Positions 45,216-57,711 of a stretch of 64,000 nt of DNA are shown here, in pieces. The notes below the pieces were generated by a model. It saw nothing but the letters and a program-made list of their open reading frames with translations, made no database searches and was not told the origin of the DNA. Positions within the stretch are counted from its first letter, which is position 1. Every line of letters begins with the position of its first letter. The DNA comes from Mauremys mutica. Lineage: Eukaryota > Chordata > Testudines > Geoemydidae. The position numbers were made by a program, and so were the translations under genes. The stretch covers positions 10,883,925-10,947,924 of the forward strand of contig NC_059087.1 in the NCBI RefSeq assembly GCF_020497125.1, written 5' to 3'.

Positions 45216-47089
45216 GAACATGCTTCACTGGATGGTTGTGTGTCTACATGGATTAATGTTCATAAGAAACGTTGATATCCTTTGCTCAAAAGGCGCTGCA
45301 GCAAGATCTTGTCCGTACTGCTGTTCCAGTAAGAAAAGTGATTGTAAATATTGCATGTTTTCCAAATAGATCAGTTTTCTAGGTTCACGCTGAATCTCCT
45401 CTCTGACCATACTGCCTAGAATAAGATTTTAATTACTCTTTCCTCCTCTCGGCACTACAGATCTAGTGTAGCTATGGGAGAGTGAGCTGGATTCTATTCT
45501 AGACCCACATTTGGTGTTGGATGGTATTCAACAAGGGGGCTACCTTTCTTGAATTCCTCATCCCTTTTACAATCATACTACAAGATATGAAGGAAAAGCC
45601 CAAATGGTTATAAACTGACGGGCAGAGTAGAGCGGGCCTGTTATCTGTTCAATATGTAATACTGTAATCAAGTGAGGCAAAACAATGGGACAAAATTCAA
45701 CCAACAAGCATTGCAGGCGCTTACCCCTGGGTTGAACTTGCGCCAGTGTGCTCATCAGAAATGATACAAACTCCTTTCCTTAGAAACCTTTCCTCTATCA
45801 TTTTTAAGTGTGAGCTAAGAATTCAAATCCTGAATATCAGCTCCCCATCCCCTCATATACATAAGGTCTGTGAATGTGGAGTGTCAAAGAACCCAGTTGG
45901 CTGAAAGCTAGATGTATAGTTTATTTTTAATCCTGGGATTATGTAGATAAACAGAATCTGCCGCCTAATCGCGTCAGTTTGTTAATCAGTTGTAATCTCA
46001 GTAGCATTAATAACGCAAATCTGCAAGCATCATGTCAAGCAGGCTCACAAGTCAGCATAACAATTGTCTGCAGTGCAGTGACATACTCTGCATTATTTTA
46101 ACTACAATGCCATGGAAATTTGTGATGCATAATCTAGTATTCATCAGAACAATATTTATGGTATTTGAAACTAGCATGTGTGCAGCTGACACATTTTTGT
46201 GTCTCTTCTATCTCCATCTTCCTCCCTTGTAGCTACAGTATATTGCCAGAGTGGTGTTGCTAATCGGGGCATCATGTGTAAGGAATAGTGGAAGCACAGC
46301 ACTGGCCTAGATTTTCTCTACATTTCCAGCATCTCCACCCATTCAAGTGCTTCTCAGCAATGCATAGATGCTTGTTTCTTTCTTCCTTTTACCATAGTTC
46401 AAATACTTTCCTAGTCCTAAAGTCATTATACTTGAAGACCCTTCTCCCACAAAGTCTGGCAAGGAACTTTCCTTCTAAATGAAACCACCACCAGTGCATC
46501 TGTGTACCCTCCCCAAGCATGCAACACACAGTTTTCAAATTCAAGACTGTCTGCGTGCAGGGAGAAACCTTAATTGCTAAGCTATGATTAACATCATGCT
46601 ATGTAGTTCCACTTATAGAATTTTCAAACTGTAAACAGGACCATTCTCATGACCTTAGGCTCCAGTGGATTTCTCTTGATAACACCATCTAATCGGATTT
46701 AGAGTTTAATTAAACAGCTGTCACTTTGCTTCCTCATTCTGCCGCGATTTAATGTTGAATTAGTTCCTAAATTAGTCAAGCTTGAATGCTTGCCTTCTTA
46801 CAATTGAGAGGTTGGATGAACATAGGGATTGCTCTTCAGCTAAATCCAAGCAACTAAGGGCCATATTCTCTACTCTGGTCTTTGCACAGAGGTCCCACAG
46901 GCATCACTGGACTTTCTAGGATTGGAACAAAGGTGCCGGATTTCTGGAGAGTTTACTATATTGGTGCCTACCTTTGAGGAATATGCAGCAAATCAAATGT
47001 GAGCACATGCAGACCTCTCTACTCTGGCTATAAGAAAGCACATCTTTTCCCTGAATACCAGCTCTGCTGAATTTCCCATGAGACTGAAC
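45216..47089. other. Intron sequence, mostly unique, with candidate conserved segment
   Basis: No exon or named repeat. 46681-46795 contains TAATTAAA (46707-46714) directly followed by the E-box CAGCTG (46715-46720) and more ATTA cores, and looks non-repetitive. Confidence 0.4.
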
Positions 47090-47190
47090 ACTAGGGCCAG
47101 GGGTGGGAGGAAAAATTCTGACCTAAGTTACCTCACATGCAGTTAGTTGAGAGTTACACTGGGGTAACTTAGATCAGGATCTGCCCAAAG
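47090..47190. repeat. Short dispersed hairpin repeat
   Basis: 'attctgacctaagttacctc' faces 'gttacactggggtaacttag' and 'atcaggatctgccc', a clear inverted unit. Confidence 0.55.
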
Positions 47191-47359
47191 GTCTCTGCTA
47201 GTCTGTATTCTGTCGGTAGCGTTGGCTTGGAGTCTAAAAACCTCACATATTATTGAGAAGCAGAGAATTTGGACTTGCCATACTATCAGTAATATTTACA
47301 TCCAATTCTTTATTCCAGCCCTACTGCACTCCGCTTCCTGCATACTCGAGTGTAAATGT

Positions 47360-47462
47360 TGGGGCCTGATTCAGATCTCACACTGTTTTAATACCATTGT
47401 GACGCCAACAAAGTAACTCCTGATTTACCCCTGTTGCAAGTGAGATTTGAATCGGGGCCCAG
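47360..47462. repeat. Short dispersed hairpin repeat
   Basis: 'ggggcctgattcagatctca' is answered by 'tgagatttgaatcggggccc', an inverted repeat of about 18 bases with mismatches and a 60-base centre. Confidence 0.65.
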
Positions 47463-48283
47463 ATCCTCAGAGGTATTTGGGCATGAGGTCAGGGTGCATG
47501 TGCCTAGCATGTAAATTCCTGCCTCTTCATTATTTGCACACACAGAGGAATTTCAGAGGGGAATTTCATTGACTTCCAAGGGAGTTGTGTCTATGCAAAG
47601 AAGGCAGGAGGGTGAGTATACCTTCCTTCCAGTTGTTCTTGTGTGATATAATGTACCATTTCCAGCCTTTGGGCTTCTTAATTGCATCATCTTTCAGCTA
47701 AACAAAGGAAACAAACGAATCTTGAGTCTTCTCTCTGCCCTAGCGTGATTGGTTGCACTTGAGTCACAACTAATTAAGTGCTTGTCTAAAAGAGCTAAGA
47801 CAGCTGTCTAGGTCCCCTATCTGCTTCATCTGTCTCTATGGGGGCGCAATACAATGGATGTTGCATAAGTCCTAAAGATTCCATAACATACTTCTATGTA
47901 ACTATCAGTAGATGGGCTTTTTTTCCCTATTTCCTTGCATCACTATGACCTCAGGCCGTATGCTGAGGTCATGGACGTGACTTTAGGATTATATCGAAGG
48001 AGATACCATTCTATGCCTTTTCTGCCTCTCGGGGCAGAGTCGGATGGTTTGGTCCTTTTGTAAAGGTGTTGGGTACCCAGAGAGCAAAAAAAATCTGTAG
48101 TTTGACCTAGAATGTTGTATGATACATTTTTCAGGCTGGGAATGGGCAGATTTTTTGTGGGTAATAAAAAAAACTAGGTTGCAGCTGAAACATAACAATT
48201 AATTTTTAAAATAATTTCTCCAGTGCCAGAGTAAATCAGCTGTTTTTATGTGCTTCTCCCAGTAAGGACATTAATCTTACCAG

Positions 48284-48398
48284 AGAAAGACAGTGGGTGA
48301 GGTAATATATTTTACTGGACCAACCTCTGTTGGTGAAAGAAAAGTTGGTACCTACCTTGTCTTTCTGACATCCTGGGACTGACACAGCTACAACACGG
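48284..48398. mobile_element. Short Penelope-derived insertion, 115 bases, 15-bp target duplication
   Basis: CATTAATCTTACCAG (48269-48283) and CATTAATCTTATCAG (48399-48413) flank the segment, a 15-base direct repeat with one mismatch. Inside, 'agaaagacagtgggtgaggt' at the left is answered by 'acctaccttgtctttct' in reverse, around 'ggaccaacctctgttggtg', which is itself a small hairpin. The 'gtgaggtaatat' and 'ggaccaac' motifs equal the terminus of the Penelope-like element at 37665. The flanks show it is a complete insertion. Confidence 0.8.
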
Positions 48399-48413
48399 CA
48401 TTAATCTTATCAG

Positions 48414-51400
48414 GCTAGTAGAGAAACAAACGTGAAAACATTCCTTAATATTTCTGTCTATCTGAAATATGTATAAATGATAATTAGGTTCCCCCTCATA
48501 TATTGGAAAAGTCCTATTGTGTTCATGTGTGGCAGGAAGACATCTCCCAATCAGAAGCTTGTAGGTTTTCCCCTTCTTCATACCAAATGATTGGCTTTGT
48601 GGTTGCATTGTTGGAATCATGCCCCCTGGTGCTAGCAGAGTTATAAAGCCAGCTTCAGATCTGCAAAGCCAACTAGAAGAACTAGCCACAGCTACTCCTG
48701 TTAATTTCAGTGGGAACAGAACAGCTAGCTCCCCGACTTTGCTTTGGAAATCACAACTTGGGGTGTTTTGGTTTTTTAGGGGATCATAATAAATTTATAA
48801 CAACCTCATTCCAGGTTGAATATTGGTGCCTGCTCAGGATTCATCCTATTTCTTTTCTTATCTTATTTTTTACTTCGCATTAGTTTGTCCATTTTTTAAA
48901 AATAAACAGGAAGCAACTACAAACACAGTTCAGAAATAGTTTTGGTCCTTTCACAACTCAAAATAGATTTGATTTAAAAAGGAAAACTTTAATGGCTGCT
49001 TGCACAGAAGTAGACTAGTTCTTGGGGGATTTTAAAACTTAAAGAAAAGGAAAAGGTCCAAGATATTGTGATTGTTCAAATTACCTACATCTTATATTGG
49101 TTCTCAGTCTTTCATAAGGTTTCTTAGTAACCTGTGTGTATCCACAGCATAGCGTGCAAACTAAAAGCATATTGCTTTTATAAAAAGTTTTCTATCCCTA
49201 TTCAAAGTGTAAGTAGGTAGCCTTATTACGGCAGATATCGAAAGTAGTGAGAGTCGTTGTTTCTAATGTCACCCAACGTGATCTCAAAGGTCCAACTTCT
49301 GCTCCACCATTAACTTGTACTGATGACTGATGAATAATTCAGGCTGCTGCAATAACAAGATGCAATCTGGTGGAGTTTGGAAACTCAATTTCCAGGCTTT
49401 GATGGATTTTGAATCAGACCCTGAGAGCTCTTTAAACACATTGTTAAATTAGACCATTATAAAACACTTTTCTCCGCTGAGTGGCCAATCTTTTTATTTC
49501 AGCCATGTTTGTTTCTCTCTCTCTCTCTCTCTGAGGTTTGGTTCAGCTTTTTGAGGTACCTTTGTATCCACATCTTCTTTGTCTTTTTCTTTACAGTTTG
49601 CTGCCTGACAGCCTGTGCCAGGATGTGTGGATTGTGGGCCCGTTTCTATTACACTGCCAAGGCCTTTCATTGAATAGAGGGACCATAAAGGGGACGGAAA
49701 CATCCCCCTGGGAATACTCTCTGTGCAGGGATCTTCTCTCCTGGCATCCTGGCTCTGCACCAGCCCTACTCCTGGCCCCCAGCGCAGGAGGTGTGTTGTG
49801 AGGAAGAGCAGGAGTTGGGACAAAGGTGGGGAGGAGGCCTGGCCAGAATGCGCAGTGCTACCACTAGTCTCTGCTTCCCAGGGCCCGTCGTGAACTGTGG
49901 GAAGCAGAACATCAGTTAGTGCTGTGACTGATACTGAAGCAAGCCCTTAGCTGCCTCAGAATACAGGGCGTACAAAGGTGTCTTCAAGCCACCTTTGCCC
50001 CTTCTCCACCACTCCAGCGCCAAGCACATGGGCAAAAGAAGTGAGAATCATGCCCCCGTCTTTATTTAAGCCTACAATTGTGTGTACAACAACCCCTGCA
50101 TAGCATATTGCGCTTGGAGGCTGAAGGATGGGAGTGACGGCAGCTTTTAATTTGCTTAAGCAGTATGTGGTAATTTATTCACATATACTTAAACAGTTCC
50201 TGTACTGTACGGCAGTGATGAGTCGTGACTGATTTAATTGGAGATGAAGTGTGAAGGGTTTCCATCCTTGTTTTGATGGACCAGATGCCATGGTACCATA
50301 GCTCCTGATTCCCTACTAATATCAAGGATCTCTAATCAGACTAATGGTATTAGCTATTAGTGAATCTGTCTAATACATTTCTATTTCCTTTGTGCACATC
50401 ATGCGCTGAGTGTTCCTGAAGCTGATGCTGGCCCGTGGAAAAAAAAAAAAAAAACTTAAAACTTCAATGAGCCTCTTTCATGACAAACTGCATCTTTGAT
50501 TTTTGATATTTTTTCTTGCAGATGCAGCCCCTGAAGTAATTAATCAAACTAAATGCATTCAAATGCGTTCGGTTTCCCTTAATGAAACCATTAGCGGAGG
50601 GCAGGAGAGAGAGGTATCATAATTGCTCATAATGTGCCGGTAGTCAAATTTTGCACCTCTTCTGTCCAGAAAGGTCTTGGGGAATTTCAGCAGGTTTTAT
50701 AACCTTTGTCAGGGTATCTCTACATCAGTCCCACTTATGCATCATATCCCTCTATAATGATCCACTGGAAAGAGATAAACAGAAATGATGGATTGTTAAA
50801 CAACTGGCCCATCAACTCTGTGCTATATAACAGAGAAAATAGGACCATCATTTGTATTGGCTCTCTAGGCTTTTGCCTTCTAAAGGCACAGATCATTTTC
50901 TTTTGTCCAGTAAAGTAAAAGCATCTGATTTGCGGGTGGGTGACCCAGAAGAGGCTTGGGCAGGGCTTAAATGCTCAAAGCGTATTTCCTGGGGCTCGAG
51001 ACATCAGCCCTGCAGGTTTAAAAATATTTACTGGAGCCCTGCTCCATATTGCTCCAGCTGAATTTAAGCCATGGGCTTGGGTCTGGTCAAGGCAGGAGAC
51101 CAGATTTGAGGGATGTAATGGTATCATCTGTTATGGGAAATCCATTGTTTTGGTCCAGGTTCAGAGTTTAGCTGCAATGTGAAGCAAGCCCCTGATCTTG
51201 GTAAAGCTGATGCTGTTCTATCACACTTTCAGCATTTTCATCATCATCCTGTTGTGATACCAGTTTAGATGAGCAGCTGGCTTTCTCCTCCTGGTGATAC
51301 AGGGATAGGGTCCCAGTGCTTGGGGATCTTAGATTTGTCATCCAAGGTCAGATCAATAGCTTGTGGTCTTATCCCCACTGAACACCATTGATATCCTCAC

Positions 51401-52279
51401 CTCCAACTTCCTATTTCTTGTTGTTCATTTTATCTTATTCTACTGATTACCTACTACTGCGTGCTTGAACAGGACTGCATTCAGCCCTGGAGTAAGCAAT
51501 AATGATTCCCATTCAAATCATTGTGAGTTACACCTCTAGTTGCATTCAATTATATGCAGTACCCGGCTGATGTTACACATGCTTCATCTCCTCATATGTT
51601 CACACCTTTTCTTGTTTTGTTCCTTTGTTCTAATGGCCTGGCGTTTGGTAGGCTACCATTGGATGAAAACATTGATAAATCCCAAGCCACACAGTATGTT
51701 TAACGCTTGAAACTGTGCTTCTGTTTATGAGAGGTCTCTTATTCTGAGCCTGTCTCTTTAAATTAGATTTCCCCATCAGTAATTCACTCTAGTAGTTCAA
51801 GACAAACTTGATCAGAATAGAATCATTTCAGAGCAGACCGGCGATAGCCTGAAAAGATGCTCTGTCACTTCCACAAGCTCTCTCACTCCTCCTTCACCCT
51901 CAAGTCCTTCGTTCACACAGTTTAATGTTCTCAGGCACAAAAAATAAGTAAAGGCGTTAAGAGACTGAGCAAAAGACTCATTTCCAAGGACATATGATGC
52001 TAGCAATATCAAAAGAGACAGCAAAAGGTGTAGTGCATTTGGGTTTTGAAGTGGCTAGCTGGGTTATTCTGTGCACATGGAGCTGGAATCCCGCAGGAGG
52101 AAAGGTGATTTTTTTAAAATTATTATTTCTTATTAAACTATTAGAGAATTTTTTGAGGAATTCACTTATTTTGTTTGTGAGTGTGCTTAAATGTCTGGCT
52201 GTCCAAAAGTACCAATATATGGAACACGCTATGGGGCAAGATGTTCAAAAGTTAGGGTCTTAAGGCCGTGTGTTTAACA
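48414..52279. other. Intron sequence, mostly unique
   Basis: A (TC)n tract lies at 49513-49532 and an A run at 50440-50456. 49790-50060 and 50935-51180 are richer in G+C and may be unnamed repeats. 50530-50640 looks like a conserved segment (TAATTAAT at 50537-50544). No exon was found. Confidence 0.35.
49513..49532 (+). repeat. (TC)n microsatellite
   Basis: A run of alternating T and C. Confidence 0.9.
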
Positions 52280-52375
52280 AAAGTGGCCTGATTTTCAAAA
52301 GTGTCAAGTACCTATCAGAATCAGTGGGATATGGTGGGTGCTCTCTTCCTGTTAAATCAGGCTTCAGAAATCTAG
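52280..52375. repeat. Palindromic dispersed repeat
   Basis: 'gtggcctgattttcaaaagt' at the left is answered by 'ttaaatcaggcttcag' at the right, with 'tcagtgggatatggtgggtg' between them. Confidence 0.5.
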
Positions 52376-52392
52376 GTGCCTAAGTAGGGACT

Positions 52393-52625
52393 GAGGGTAT
52401 GTCTACACTACGAAAGTAGGTCGAATTTATAGAAGTCGATTTTTTTTAGAAATCTATTTTATACAGTCGATTGTGTGTGTCCCCACTTAAGACCATTAAG
52501 TTGGCAGAGTGCGTCCACAGTACCGAAGCTAGCGTCGACTTTCTGAGCATTGCACTGTGGTAGCTATCCCATAGTTCTCGCCATCTCTGCCGCCCATTGG
52601 AATTCTGGGTTTAAAAGGCTGCATA
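52393..52625 (+). mobile_element. DNA transposon fragment ('gggtatgtctacactac' terminus)
   Basis: The left end 'gggtatgtctacactacgaa' with 'aggtcgaatttatagaagtc', then 'gaagctagcgtcgactttct', 'ggtagctatcccatagttct' and 'cccattggaattctgggt', is a recurrent turtle DNA-transposon end. No matching right terminus is present, so it is truncated. Harbinger-like by memory only. Confidence 0.55.
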
Positions 52626-53360
52626 AAGACTTGAAATTCTATCTAGAAGTCAGACTTGGGATGGAATCACTTGAAAAATGAAACCGCTGTTAGCTGTGTT
52701 GAAGATGGATTAAAAGGTTTTTACCCTTTCAGATCTGATTTCAGGCTTTCAGGTTTCCTTCTTATTTTCCCCATGGTTCACTAATGCCTGCTGGATTCCT
52801 TACGTTGTTTTACAGCTTAGTAGTGTCATCAGCCATATCAAAAGAAACAAAATCCTCCTGAAAAGTTCAGCTCCAGATACTAGACCCCATCTCTGCAAAG
52901 GGCCTGTATCCAAATACCATCATCCTGAACTGTGGCTCCGACCCATCTCAATAAATAGCCCTGACATCCAGTTTTAGTAAATAGTGGGGCTCATATCTAG
53001 CAGTAAGCATTTGGACCCTTAATTATGTTGCCTGTAATATGGGTAGAAAGCAGAAGCTGCCCTGGAAGCAGAGCCTTTCTGGGGTGAATTAAACTGCAAA
53101 GATTTTGTTTTATATATTAGAGTGTACAGTTAAGGTCAGTGGGCTCTCAGTGTGCATACAAGAGTTTGTCTCATGCAGAGAATATAAGTTTGGATTTACT
53201 ATATTTGAATAGGTTGTTTTCTAGTTGGAGAGAATGAGCTCAGATCCTCAGCTGGTGATAACTGGCTTGTCTCCGTGGCCTTACACCAGCTGAAGAGCGG
53301 GCTCTGGGTTCTTAGGAATCTCTCTAACCTCCCTATGGTTTCATCCCAGAAATGCTCTAA

Positions 53361-53612
<252 letters not shown>

Positions 53613-53782
53613 TGACCAATAAACCTGGCCCTGTGAGTTAGTTGTTCCCAGGCTTCAAATGGATAAGAAGGTGGTATGTAAAGGCACAGACGGGAACTAG
53701 GTTCCTCAGTGAAGACATTGTTGACTTTTAGTGGAAGCTGAGCATCTAACTCCCATTTGTGCCTTTGAAAATCTCTCCCTTT

Positions 53783-54040
53783 TGGGTACGTTTACTCTGC
53801 AAAAAAACGGCCAACGGCACCAAGTCTCAGAGCCTGGGTCAACCAACTGAGCTCACAGGTCTCGCTCTACTGGGCTAAAAATAGCAATGTAGATGTTCGG
53901 GCTTAGGCGGGAGCCCAGAGTCTGAAACCCTCTCCCCCAGCCTGAGCCCAAACGTCGACGTGCTGTTGTTAAGCCCGTACACTGAGCCCTGCGAGGTAGT
54001 CAAGTGACGCAGACGCTGAGACACGCTGCTGTGGATAGCA
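53783..54040. mobile_element. Long-hairpin MITE, second copy, just downstream of the TMEM132 exon
   Basis: 'gggtacgtttactctgcaaa', 'gtctcagagcctgggtcaac' and 'actgggctaaaaatagcaat' are answered in reverse by 'gtgctgttgttaagcccgta', 'actgagccctgcgaggtagt' and 'cagacgctgagac'. It is the same family as 40207-40451, starting about 250 bases after the exon donor at 53531. Confidence 0.7.
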
Positions 54041-54261
54041 ATAGATACAATAGTAACATCTTGGTAACAGCCTCACATAATTGTGTTGGTGTGTGAACCC
54101 CTTTGTTGGTATGTGAATTCCTGGGTTGGTATGTTAGCTCCTTTACCCTTGTGCAGAGAGCAAACGCAAGGCTTGTGCACCATTTTTAAGTCCCATATAA
54201 GCCCTCAAAATAGGGCTTAAGTAGTGCATAGTCCTTGTGCAGGGGTGAATTTATCCTTAGT

Positions 54262-54360
54262 GCATAAATTGTAAACTCCTTGGATCAGGGATTGTCATGT
54301 ATTATAGGATTGTCTAGCACCGAGCATCAGAAGCCCAACCTTTAAGCACTACTGCAATAT
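54262..54360 (+). mobile_element. Cry-type SINE tail
   Basis: 'aaattgtaaactccttggat', 'attgtctagcaccgagcatc' and 'cactactgcaatataaatg' follow the tail order of the family. Confidence 0.6.
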
Positions 54361-55152
54361 AAATGTTGTATAATATGGCATTGATCCCATTAGGCCTACG
54401 ATATGCATCTAGCAAGGCAGCACCTGTGCAGCCACAAGGATTTGCAACAGATTTATTCAGATCATTGGTGTCTTATTAAAGCACAAGAACCCCTGTGTCC
54501 TTGCAGCATCCTACACTCAAGAGCTCACAATGGTGTGGTGGGATTAGTGTAGAAGTCTTTATTACAGCCACATAAACACTGTCCCCGATTAATTTATTGT
54601 GATTACCTTCATTAGAATAAGTATGAAATTAGTTAATTCTTTAATGAATAATCATTGACACAGTTTGCCATCTTCAAACCAAGGAGACAGAGAGAAAAGA
54701 AACCAGGTGGGCTCAGAAACTTAGTCACTCTTTGAAATAATGGACTGAGGACAGCAGCAGGAGGCCTTTATGCAGATGTTCTTGTGCCTCCAATGGATCC
54801 CTGGGATCTGTATAGCTAAGGGATCCAGTGGGCTTGGGGGAAGAAGGCTGTTGCCTGTAGAAGAAACAGAATCACACAGAAGTTGTTGTTCATCCTCACC
54901 AGATGATGTCCATATTTGCAATGACAGTAGAGTGGCCAAAAATATATTAAAAACCCAGAGTAATTATTTGATGGGTTGAAGAAAATATCTGATCAAAAAT
55001 TGAAAGAAAAAACAAACTCTCCTACCCAAAGAGAGCCCCCTTCAGACTATTTAATATCAGTGTTTCTTGAGCTATTGCAATTCTCAAAGCATTTGATGAT
55101 CTGGAATGTTGTCTTGAAGTGTTAGGTCCTATTAGCATTTCGAGCTCTACTC

Positions 55153-55386
55153 TTAGGCCTGGTCTAAAACTGGTCTAAAACTTGGGTCACCCTAGCTATG
55201 TCACTCAGGGCTGTGAAAAATTCACATCCCTGAACGACATAAATTAGCTGACCTAGGTTGATGGACCTAACTACCACTTCTCAAGGGTGTGGCTTTACTA
55301 CAATGGCAGAAAAACCTCTTATGTCTCTATAGTTAAGTGTCTATGCCACAGCAGTAGCATTTGTAGTGTAGACATACCCACAGGCC
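55153..55386. mobile_element. MITE-like repeat ('ggcctggtct' ... 'gtagacataccc')
   Basis: 'taggcctggtctaaaactgg', 'gtcaccctagctatgtcact' and 'gtgaaaaattcacatccctg' are followed by 'ctgacctaggttgatgg' and end in 'tttgtagtgtagacatacccacaggcc', quoted here as its parts 'gtagtgtagacatac' and 'ccacaggcc'. The termini are inverted and decayed. Confidence 0.55.
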
Positions 55387-55705
55387 TTTTCCCAAAGACT
55401 TTTGTTTCTACAACAAGCATTTTCCAAGAGGAGGCTTTCTGCATTAGTTCAGTTTTTTAGGTGGGTTCTAAAAGCCCATCTTTCTAACCACTCTGAGGTT
55501 AAAGTGAAATAAAAAACTGGAAACGAGCGCTCAGATATTCGTTGGAGTTGAATGGAGGAATTTTTGAGATGTAATTTCTTCCTCTGATAAAATGTTCTGA
55601 AATGATTCAGATTAGTAGAGAAGCTGTTGTTACTTTCAGAAAAATATGCAGTGCACCTGAGAGGATGCATCTATCACTTGCAAATGTTAACTGCTATAAA
55701 TAACA

Positions 55706-56970
55706 GGACCATAGGACTGGAAGGGACCTCCTGGGTCATCGAGTCCAGTCCCCTGCTATCACAGGCAACCCTCTTATATAATCCCATTCATTAATTTATC
55801 AAGCTCCATTTTACAACTAGTTAGGTTGTTTTTTCCCACTACTCTTACTGAAAGGCTGTTCCAGAATGTCACTCCTCTGATGGTTAAAATCTTTCTTCTA
55901 CTTTTCACCCTAAATTTATTCACAGCCAGTCTATTCTTGTGCCAACCTTGTCTCTTAGTTCAAATAACTCTTCTCCCTGATATGTTTATACAGAGCAACT
56001 ATATCCCTTCTCAGCCTTCATTTTGCTAGACTCTTTTAACCTACTCTTATAAGATAGACCTTCCATTCCCCTGATTATTCTAGAGCTCTTCTCTGCACCT
56101 TATTCCAGTGTGAATTCATATTTCTTGAACACAGGTGACCAGAATTATACAGGATATTCCATTTGAGATCTCACCGGTGCCTTGAATAATGACATTAATG
56201 CTGGAAATATCTCGCCTGATACATCCTAGGATCACATTTGCCTTTTTCATGGTAGCACCACATTGGTGGCTCATAGTCATTCTCCGATAGACCTGGCTGA
56301 ATTGGTCATTCTCCTCCTCTGTCATTTCAATTCATGTTATTAGTCCCTAAATGCATGACCTTGCCCTTCATACAGCCCATTTCTGTTACTCCCATCTTCA
56401 AGGTCCTGCATAATTTTCTGTTTCCCTATGTCTGGAGGATACGTCCCAACTTTGTGTCATCAGCAAATTTCATTAGCGCACGACTATGTTTTGTGCAAGG
56501 TAGGTTGGTTCCAAGACCAATCCTTGAGGAACTCTACCACAGGTTGAACCTCTCTAGTCCGTCACCCTGGGGACCTGACCAGTGCCGAACCAGAGAATTT
56601 GCCGAACCACGGGAGGTCAATATTGTCGCGAGCGGGTCTCTTTATTTTTATCTCGCTGAGGTGAATAAACTGAATGACACTTACAACACCACCTATCCAA
56701 GGCTTACCGGCTCTCTTCTTAACAAAGTGTTAGTGTTGTTACACAATTTTACTGTATTGGCATAAGGAAATAAGTAGATAAAGCATAAAAAACATAAAAT
56801 CATGCCAGACCATGGATGTTGCCAGACCAGAAAGTGCCAGACTAGAGTAATGTCCCTTAAGCTTAATAGTTCTCCTTTTAGATTAACACATTCTCATCTC
56901 CCTTTTAACCAGTTTCGCCTCCATTTTACAGTTCCTGTACTAATCCCCATCATCTCCATCTTTAATAATA
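55706..56970 (-). mobile_element. CR1-type LINE, antisense, interrupted by a MITE
   Basis: The + strand starts 'aggaccataggactggaagg' and 'cgagtccagtcccctgct' (LINE 3' end). On the minus strand around 56320-56120 it reads ATMKKANVILGCIRRDISS, a CR1 polymerase segment. LINE sequence stops at 56539 ('gaggaactctaccac') and resumes at about 56850 ('aatagttctccttttagatt', 'ttttaaccagtttcgcc'). The interruption is the MITE at 56540-56848. Confidence 0.85.
56540..56848. mobile_element. Mariner/Tigger-type MITE inserted in CR1
   Basis: The left end CAGGTTGAACCTCTCTAGTC and the right-end remnant 'gccagactagag' (inverted match to the inner part of the left end) bound a segment with 'gtgccgaaccagagaatttg' and a repeated 'atgccagaccatgg' motif. 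The last dozen bases of the right terminus and the TA duplicate are decayed (CA at the left). Confidence 0.7.
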
Positions 56971-57300
56971 AAGCTAGTTTAAAAAAAAATTGCAGTGAAA
57001 AATTCTGAAGAAAAAGTTTTCATCTAAAATGTTTCTTTTAAAACGCTCCAGCTTTCATTGGAAATTCTGAAGAATTGCGTTCTACTTTATATCAAACTTT
57101 TTGCTTTGATTCAGTTTTCAAAAACCAACCCAAAATGAAAAATGCAGTTGAAAACTGAACAAAAATATTTTGAAATTTCCCATCCATTTGCTACCAAATA
57201 AATCAGTGTTGTTTTCCTGTGAAAAATTTCATTTTGGATTTTTTCATCAAGCACAGTCTTAGAATTGAAAAATTTGGCTCTAATAAATAACAGACTCCCA
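56970..57300. repeat. A/T-rich dispersed repeat with 'gaaaattc' phrases
   Basis: 'gcagtgaaaaattctgaaga', 'atttcccatccatttgctac' and 'tgtgaaaaatttcattttgg' belong to the A/T-rich class found at 2917 and 11310. Confidence 0.4.
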
Positions 57301-57711
57301 TGGTTACTGGTAAAGGAAAGTGGTATCTTCAATAAGGGTGGTGTGCGTGCGTGCAAAGTTCATACTGATCGGAAATTTCTTGTTTTTTCTGAGGAGCTCT
57401 GTATTGTTTTAAATTCTATCCTATTCGGAGAGGGGAGGGGGGGAGGGAAGGGAGCAATCCAAATAAAGGCCAAGCCTATGGGTATTGAACGGCCACTCCC
57501 CTATGCTTATTCTGTTTGCTCCAACCCCTCCCACCCTCTCCCTTCCTTAGTCTTTCCAGCTCATCACCCTAACATAACCCCAAGGAAAGGATTTAAATAA
57601 CAAAGATAAAATAAAATACAATTGTAGAACTAACATGACTTTTGCAGCCATTACATTGTTTGCTCCGCTTGTTTGTTCTTTCCCTTTCCTCTACTCTGTG
57701 TCTGACTAGCC

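Noticed and set aside
56334..56765. Plus-strand open frame of 143 codons
   Set aside because: It runs across the antisense CR1 fragment and into the MITE, so it is a chance fusion of two repeats.
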